Below the pieces are notes generated by a model. It was not told the DNA's origin, ran no database searches, and saw nothing but the letters and a program-made list of their open reading frames with translations. Below, in pieces: positions 13,549-17,756 of a stretch of DNA of 17,756 bases; position 1 is the stretch's first letter, and every line of letters starts with the position of its first letter. This stretch comes from an uncultured Clostridia bacterium (GTDB taxonomy: Bacteria > Bacillota > Clostridia > Christensenellales > Borkfalkiaceae): the NCBI GenBank assembly GCA_947628555.1, contig CANRAI010000013.1, positions 1 through 17,756 on the forward strand, written 5' to 3'. Made by a program: the position numbers and the translations under genes.

Positions 13549-15036
13549 TTATTTTGTTTGACTGATAAAGTTTAGTATCTCTTCGGGAAGCTTTTTAACT
13601 TCAACGGTTTTTGTGAAGCGCGCGGGCTTGTCCCTCAAAGCCGAAATACATTTCGGAACGGTCATAGCCGTTGCCGCGTGAAGTCTTTTGACGCCCTTGA
13701 AGCTGTCCTTCACGTCGTTTCCCGTGACGGCGTACAGCACGTCCTGCGGGAATTTATAGGGATTTGCCGTGGAGACGATTATAATTTTGGTTTCATCCTT
13801 TTTGTTCTTTTCGTACCAATCCTGCACCACCTTCATAGCGCAGCCCGTAAGGGTATCCATGACGTAGCCCGTATCTATAAACACGTCGTACATAGCCTCA
13901 ACCGAGGTCTCTTCGTTGGCAAATCCGCCGTCAAAAATACGCTTGATTTCGGCAAGCTCGCCCGCGGTCACCTCGAATTTTAAATCGGATTTAAGTGACG
14001 CCATACGGGAAGCCGTCAGCTGTTTATTTCTGCCGGAAATTTCAAACAGCAGCCTTTCGAGGTCGGAAGCGTTCAAAACGTCGATAGAGGGCGAAGTGGT
14101 TTTGCAAAACTCGCGTTGCATATCGTAAACGCCCGAGGACAAAAATTCGCAAAATGCGTTATTAAGATTGTTCGCGCAGTGAATCCTGCGGATGGGCAAG
14201 CCCATGCGTTTTGCCATATATCCCGAATACGCGTTGCCGAAATTGCCTACGGGAAGGGCGAAATCAATCTCTTCCCCCATTTCAAGCTGCCCGCCCGAGA
14301 CAAGGTCGAGGTATGCGGAAATATAGTAAACGGACTGCAAAATCAGTCTTAAAACGTTGAAAGAATCGGCGGAAATCAACACCGTATCAAGTTTTTCAAG
14401 CTCGGCGGCAAATTTGCCGTCCGCAACCAATTCCCTCGCCGCCGCGCGGCATGCGTCGTAATTTCCGCGCACAGCCGCCACGTGAACGTTTTCCCCTTCC
14501 TGCGCGCAAAGTTGAAGTTTCTGCATTTTCGAAGCGCCCTCGCTGGGATAGAACGCCGCGACTTTAAAGCCTTCGATATCCTTAAAACATTCCGCCGCGG
14601 ATTTCGAAGTATCCGCGGAAGCCGCGGCAAGCACAAGCGCCTGCCGCTCTTCGCCGCAGACCGTAAGGCATTTTTTAAAAAGATAGGGCAAAAACGCCAC
14701 GGACATATCCTTATAGGAACACGAAGGCCCGTGCCAAAGCTCCAACATATATACGCCGTCGTCTATGCGGACAAGGGGCGCTGGGTCTCCGCCGAAATCC
14801 GAATACGCCTCTTCGCATCGGGAAACAAGTTCGCCCAAATCAAGCCCGTCAAGATATTTTATTGCGATTTTTGCGGCTCTCTCGGCGTAGCTCATGTTAA
14901 GCATGCCTTCAAGTTCCTCCGCCGAAAGCGCGGGAAAGGTTTCGGGCACAAATAAACCGCCGTCCGCGGGAATACCCTTTAATGCTGCGCGGACGCCCGA
15001 AAGCTTTTCGCCGCCGCGCGTGCTGATGAAATTCAT
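13549..15036 (-). CDS. thrC: Threonine synthase
   Basis: This PLP enzyme turns O-phosphohomoserine into threonine and phosphate, the last step of threonine synthesis. At 495 residues it belongs to the long (yeast/E. coli-like) type with the N-terminal motif STRGG (5-9) and GIPADGGLFVP (21-31). The PLP Lys is K109 in LWHGPSCSYKDMS, NVLRLILQSVYY follows, and PVGNFGNAYSGYMAKRMGLPI is the cofactor phosphate-binding loop region. Deviations are clear: the usual SGDTG loop reads SADTS (140-144), HGPT is HGPS and FKD is YKD. AGAGGT lies 6 bases before the ATG. No homoserine dehydrogenase or kinase gene is adjacent. It may be an ordinary but divergent ThrC or a threonine-synthase-like enzyme; I favour the former. 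Confidence 0.88.
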   Translation of the reverse strand: MNFISTRGGEKLSGVRAALKGIPADGGLFVPETFPALSAEELEGMLNMSYAERAAKIAIKYLDGLDLGELVSRCEEAYSDFGGDPAPLVRIDDGVYMLELWHGPSCSYKDMSVAFLPYLFKKCLTVCGEERQALVLAAASADTSKSAAECFKDIEGFKVAAFYPSEGASKMQKLQLCAQEGENVHVAAVRGNYDACRAAARELVADGKFAAELEKLDTVLISADSFNVLRLILQSVYYISAYLDLVSGGQLEMGEEIDFALPVGNFGNAYSGYMAKRMGLPIRRIHCANNLNNAFCEFLSSGVYDMQREFCKTTSPSIDVLNASDLERLLFEISGRNKQLTASRMASLKSDLKFEVTAGELAEIKRIFDGGFANEETSVEAMYDVFIDTGYVMDTLTGCAMKVVQDWYEKNKKDETKIIIVSTANPYKFPQDVLYAVTGNDVKDSFKGVKRLHAATAMTVPKCISALRDKPARFTKTVEVKKLPEEILNFISQTK

Positions 15037-15063
15037 ATTTACCTCTTGCCAAAGTCTATGAAA

Positions 15064-15091
15064 AACGGCGGCACGCTGCCGTGCCGCCGTT
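15064..15091 (-). terminator. Terminator after the small P-loop gene
   Basis: A stem of 11-12 bp (15064-15075 with 15080-15091, core ACGGCGGCAC/GTGCCGCCGT) and a tight loop of about 4 bases begins 10 bases past the stop; TTTTTC follows on the minus strand. It separates this gene from thrC, whose promoter must lie in the remaining 25 or so bases or depend on readthrough. Confidence 0.8.
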
Positions 15092-15101
15092 CAGAACATT
15101 G

Positions 15102-15509
15102 TTAAACGTATTTTTTGACGAAATCGGGAAGCTCCGCTTCTTCGCAACTGCACGAAATTGTAATGGTTATATCGTTTGCGGCCGCGACCTTGTCAAGCAT
15201 ATAGAAAAGCCCGCTTAAATCGCCTATGGGTTTGCCTGAGATACGGGATACGCCATCTACATATATGTACTCATGGTCGTTGTTGCAGGCTGCGACGCCC
15301 TTTATGAATCCGCACAGCGCGTCCTCGCCGGCTATCTGATAATCGGCGGCGTCTATAAAGCGCACGTTGCGGTCCAAATCGTACATACATCTTTTGTTGT
15401 CGGTAATGAATACGCTGAGGCCCTTGGCGTCTTTGATATCTTCATTCGCCTTGTCAATCAGCATCTTGGTCTTACCCGTACCTTTGGGGCCGTAAATTAT
15501 TTTAATCAT
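15102..15509 (-). CDS. Small P-loop ATP-binding protein
   Basis: I chose the ATG at 15509, giving 135 residues, because GGAGG sits about 7 bases upstream and the sequence MIKIIYGPKGTGKTK starts right at the Walker A strand; the frame is open to 15590 but the added residues include the promoter. Walker A is GPKGTGKTK (8-16); a Walker B-like strand EYIYVDGVSRISG lies near residues 79-91. A short C-terminal part (ITITISCSCEEAELPDFVKKYV) looks like another strand and helix. Similar short proteins of Clostridia are often labelled as ATP-binding or twitching-motility-like, but at this length it is only a core NTPase fold with no pilus-specific domain. The role is unknown. It has its own promoter and terminator. 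Confidence 0.8.
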   Translation of the reverse strand: MIKIIYGPKGTGKTKMLIDKANEDIKDAKGLSVFITDNKRCMYDLDRNVRFIDAADYQIAGEDALCGFIKGVAACNNDHEYIYVDGVSRISGKPIGDLSGLFYMLDKVAAANDITITISCSCEEAELPDFVKKYV

Positions 15510-15549
15510 GAAAATCCTCCATACAAGTAATATACTTACTTTCACACCT

Positions 15550-15578
15550 ATTTTAACAGCAAAGGAAGAAAATTTCAA
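15550..15578 (-). promoter_or_regulatory. Promoter of the small P-loop gene
   Basis: TTGAAA (15573-15578), a 17-base spacer, and TAAAAT (15550-15555) with upstream TGT (extended -10) on the minus strand. A small inverted repeat AAGTA-ATA-TACTT (about 15526-15538 on the plus strand) lies in the leader between it and the ribosome binding site. No hairpin terminator is visible after the aminotransferase gene, so readthrough may add to expression. Confidence 0.6.
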
Positions 15579-15645
15579 GACATTATTCAAACTTTTTGAA
15601 ATTTATATTTTACATATTTGGTTATTGACGCATTTTTGCCTAAAT

Positions 15646-16848
15646 TTACTCGATTTCGCGGACAAAATCTTCGATTTTTTTCAGTCCTTCAACCATATCT
15701 TCAAGCGAAAGGGCGTAGGAAAGACGTACGGACGTATCGTCGCCGAAGCATACGCTGGGCGTCACGGCCACCTTTTCCTCAGTCAACAGCAAGTCGGCAA
15801 TATCCATACTGCCGTTGATTTTTCTGCCGCGGTAAGACTTGCCGTAAAGCTTTTCGGTGACAAGCATTACATAAAACGCGCCGTCCGGCTTAACGAAATC
15901 CAGTCCGTATTTTTTGTAACCTTCGAGTATTTCAAGCATCTTTTCGCGGCGCAGGCCGAATTGCCCGACCATATCGTCTATCGGTTTTGCGGGACCTTCG
16001 AGGGCGGCGATTGCGGCATATTGCGTCATCGTGTTTACGTTGGAAGTGCAATGGCTCTGGAAAGAAGCTATCGCCTTGGCGACCTCGGGCGGGGCGGCAA
16101 GATAGCCCAAACGCCAGCCCGTCATGGCATACGACTTTGAAACGCCGTTAATGACTATGGTAAGCGCTTTCATCGCAGGGGAAACCTGCGCCATGGAATA
16201 ATGCTTCTGCCCGCCGTAGATAAGCTTTTCGTAAATTTCGTCGGAAACGACGATTATACCGTGTTTTTCGCATACGTGCGCGAGTTTTTTGATTTCCTCT
16301 TCTGTATAAACCGCGCCCGTAGGGTTGGAGGGCGAGTTGAAAATCAACGCCTTTGTTTTGGGCGTTATAGCCTTTTCAAGCTGTTCGGGCGACATTTTAT
16401 AAGCGCTTTGGCGGGTCGTTTCCACAAATACGGGAATGCCGCCGCAGGTTTTTACAAGCTCGGGATATGTAAGCCAATAGGGGACGGGGATAATCACCTC
16501 GTCGCCGTCGTCGATTACGGCGTAGAGGGCGTTGAAAAGCGAATGTTTTGCGCCGTTGGAAACGACGATTTGCGAGGGTTCGTATTCAAGACCATTGTCG
16601 GTTTTAAGTTTTTTGCAGATAGCTTTTTTCAAAGCGGGCAGACCCGCCGCCGCCACATACTTCGTATAGCCCTTATCCAGCGCGTCTTTCGCAGCCTGGA
16701 TGATGTGCGCGGGCGTGTTAAAGTCGGGCTCTCCCACGCCGAAATTGATAACGCGCTCCCCCGCGGCTTTCAATTCGTTGGCTTTTGCCGAAATGGCAAG
16801 CGTTAAACTGGGGGCGATAGAAGCGACTTTCTTTGAAACCTTAATCAT
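15646..16848 (-). CDS. aspC: Class I aminotransferase, aspartate aminotransferase type
   Basis: A 400-residue PLP fold-type I enzyme, group I-gamma like Bacillus/Thermus AspAT, moving the amino group between aspartate and 2-oxoglutarate; related members act on other amino acids. Landmarks are INFGVGEPDFNTP (34-46), Y63 and K101 region, NSPSNPTGAVY (171-181, N174), DEIYEKL (203-209, D203), the Schiff-base Lys K238 in NGVSKSYAMTGWRLGY with R246, and R375 in SVRLSYA for the substrate carboxylate. The length and N-terminus are normal; AAAGGA stands 6-7 bases before the ATG. It is divergently placed from the KDPG aldolase gene with separate promoters in a 195-base region. The substrate preference within the family is not provable from sequence alone. 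Confidence 0.92.
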   Translation of the reverse strand: MIKVSKKVASIAPSLTLAISAKANELKAAGERVINFGVGEPDFNTPAHIIQAAKDALDKGYTKYVAAAGLPALKKAICKKLKTDNGLEYEPSQIVVSNGAKHSLFNALYAVIDDGDEVIIPVPYWLTYPELVKTCGGIPVFVETTRQSAYKMSPEQLEKAITPKTKALIFNSPSNPTGAVYTEEEIKKLAHVCEKHGIIVVSDEIYEKLIYGGQKHYSMAQVSPAMKALTIVINGVSKSYAMTGWRLGYLAAPPEVAKAIASFQSHCTSNVNTMTQYAAIAALEGPAKPIDDMVGQFGLRREKMLEILEGYKKYGLDFVKPDGAFYVMLVTEKLYGKSYRGRKINGSMDIADLLLTEEKVAVTPSVCFGDDTSVRLSYALSLEDMVEGLKKIEDFVREIE

Positions 16849-16892
16849 ACACTGTCCTTTTTTCCGCCTTGCGGATGTTATTTTTTATTGCA

Positions 16893-16909
16893 TTGTGATT
16901 ATATCACAA
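16893..16909. promoter_or_regulatory. Palindrome over the aminotransferase -10 box
   Basis: TTGTGAT-TAT-ATCACAA is a perfect 7-bp inverted repeat with a 3-base centre; the -10 hexamer (16898-16903) lies inside it. A dimeric repressor bound here would block the promoter. No binding protein is identified. Confidence 0.5.
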
Positions 16910-16926
16910 CAATTTGAATATTTCAA
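16898..16926 (-). promoter_or_regulatory. Promoter of the aminotransferase gene
   Basis: TTGAAA (16921-16926), 17-base spacer, TATAAT (16898-16903) with TGA before it, on the minus strand. The leader of about 43 bases contains a small TCCGC-AAG-GCGGA hairpin just ahead of the ribosome binding site. Confidence 0.8.
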
Positions 16927-16981
16927 CATTTTAAAGCACTCCTTTAAAGCGAATTTTTGCGATAACATTCGGGCGCGGGTA

Positions 16982-17010
16982 TTGCATTAAATTCCGCCGC
17001 GTGGTATAAT
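16982..17010 (+). promoter_or_regulatory. Promoter of the KDPG aldolase gene
   Basis: TTGCAT (16982-16987), 17-base spacer, TATAAT (17005-17010). The ribosome binding site AAGGAG (17032-17037) follows, 6 bases before the ATG at 17044. Predicted leader about 27 bases. Confidence 0.8.
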
Positions 17011-17043
17011 ATTAAAAAACGAATATATGTCAAGGAGAAAAAT

Positions 17044-17661
17044 ATGGCACACGAAAAGCTTTTGGAACAAATCAGCAAGATGAAGATTGTACCCGTGGCG
17101 GTGCTTAATTCCATAGAGGAAACGCTGCCCAAGATGCAGGCGCTTATCGACGGCGGGCTGCCCTGCGCGGAAATCACTTTCCGCACGGCTTGCGCCGAGG
17201 AAGCGATAAGGCTGACCCGCAAAACATTCCCGCAGATGCTTATCGGCGCGGGCACGGTAATCAACCGCGAACAGTGCGAAAAAGCGATTGCCGCAGGCGC
17301 GGAATTTATAGTGTCGCCCGGGTTTTCGGAAGATGTCGCCGACTGCTGCGCCGAACGCGGTCTTCTTTATCTGCCGGGAATTGTCACCCCTACCGAGGCT
17401 ATGGCGGCCGTTTCAAAGGGGCTTACTACGCTTAAATTCTTCCCCGCTTCCAATTACGGCGGGCTGAAAACAATCAAGGCTATATGCGCCGCATTCCCCT
17501 ATCTCCGCTTTATGCCGACGGGCGGGATTTCCACGGAAAATATTTTGGAATACCTCTCCTACGAAAAAATAGTCGCCTGCGGCGGCAGCTGGATGATGAA
17601 CGGCACGCCCGAGGAAATCAAGGCTAAAACCAAAGCCGCGGTTGAACTTGTAAAAGGTTAA
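17044..17661 (+). CDS. eda: KDPG/KHG aldolase
   Basis: This class I aldolase splits 2-keto-3-deoxy-6-phosphogluconate into pyruvate and glyceraldehyde 3-phosphate (Entner-Doudoroff and uronate pathways) and may also act on 4-hydroxy-2-oxoglutarate. The 205 residues form a TIM barrel of the usual size. Catalytic Glu is E43 (CAEITFRT, 41-48) and the Schiff-base Lys is K131 (TTLKFFPAS); these match E. coli Eda E45 and K133. GAGTV (68-72), SPGFSEDV (91-98) and the phosphate-binding FMPTGGIS are also present. Start is fixed by AAGGAG 6 bases upstream. Usually such genes stand with a 2-keto-3-deoxygluconate kinase; here the sequence after the stop instead runs into what looks like an insertion-sequence end within about 20 bases, and no terminator is visible. 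Confidence 0.95.
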   Translation: MAHEKLLEQISKMKIVPVAVLNSIEETLPKMQALIDGGLPCAEITFRTACAEEAIRLTRKTFPQMLIGAGTVINREQCEKAIAAGAEFIVSPGFSEDVADCCAERGLLYLPGIVTPTEAMAAVSKGLTTLKFFPASNYGGLKTIKAICAAFPYLRFMPTGGISTENILEYLSYEKIVACGGSWMMNGTPEEIKAKTKAAVELVKG

Positions 17662-17681
17662 AAACGCAATACGTATCCTAC

Positions 17682-17756
17682 ATTGAATTGTCAAACTAAG
17701 TGCAACAGTTAGAAATAAAAAAGTTAAATAAATCAACAGGTTTTTTGTAAAATAAA
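17682..17756. mobile_element. Possible IS30-family insertion sequence end (partial)
   Basis: Starting about 20 bases after the aldolase stop, ATTGAATTGTCAAACTAAG followed by GCAACAGTTAG and an A-rich tract resembles, from memory, the terminal inverted repeat of IS30-family elements (IS30: ATTCAATTGGTCAACGCAAC...AGTTATG). The rest, including the transposase gene, would lie outside the window. No ORF is present in the visible part. Confidence 0.4.

Noticed and set aside
14482..14955. Plus-strand open frame of 157 codons opposite thrC
   Set aside because: Shadow of the threonine synthase gene; composition is basic and low in normal domain patterns, with no own start signal.
15510..15590. Longer start (15590) for the small P-loop protein
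   Set aside because: The added 27 residues overlap the -10/-35 promoter, lack family features, and the ATG at 15509 has a GGAGG site placed directly before the Walker A strand.

Overview
The window looks like chromosomal DNA of a member of the Bacillota, most likely an uncultured gut-type Clostridia. The grounds are the gene set (SPFH protein with an Arc-like RHH neighbour, DUF5685 next to a J-domain-like protein, RlmD-type rRNA methyltransferase), AGGAGG-type ribosome binding sites, and clear TTGNNN-17-TATAAT promoters. Most of the window has balanced base composition (one sampled line, 14521-14580, is 53% GC). The block from about 9.8 to 13.4 kb is clearly AT-richer (12121-12180 is 33% GC). 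The lineage is inferred from gene content only.

Layout. (1) 1-1370, plus strand: the 3' end of an SPFH/band-7 gene, a four-helix membrane protein and a small RHH protein, closed by a hairpin. (2) 1425-2917, plus strand: an unknown membrane protein overlapping a RimK-like ATP-grasp ligase. (3) 2998-4470, minus strand: glpK, whose promoter places the transcript start at or next to the ATG, so the mRNA is probably leaderless. (4) 4586-9635, minus strand: one apparent operon, trpS - DUF5685 - degenerate J-domain/TPR protein - membrane protein - rlmD - two small ORFs - strong terminator. The genes overlap or are a few bases apart; the 56-codon ORF at 4887-5057 is easily missed. (5) 9795-13443, minus strand, AT-rich: a secreted HEXXH metallopeptidase-like protein followed by two tandem paralogous lipoproteins. 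(6) 13503-16926, minus strand: aspartate-type aminotransferase, a small P-loop ATPase and threonine synthase, each block with its own promoter or terminator. (7) 16982-17756, plus strand: a KDPG/KHG aldolase with a consensus promoter, then what looks like the end of an IS30-type insertion sequence running off the window.

Most notable: the two lipoprotein genes share a 273-bp block that is identical by eye (from the -10 element through signal peptide and acidic linker), while their mature domains have diverged to roughly 60% identity. The identity stops between the -10 and -35 boxes. At that exact point the first copy continues into a 26-bp sequence matching (24/26) the C-terminal coding part of the neighbouring metallopeptidase, which looks like a recombination scar. 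This is a small, actively rearranging cell-surface locus.

Housekeeping functions cover translation (TrpS, RlmD), amino-acid metabolism (aminotransferase, ThrC), glycerol use (GlpK) and sugar-acid breakdown (KDPG aldolase). I found no tRNA, rRNA, CRISPR array or convincing riboswitch. No complete undescribed system is proven here. The best candidates are the lipoprotein/metallopeptidase island and the DUF5685/J-like/membrane trio inside the trpS operon.
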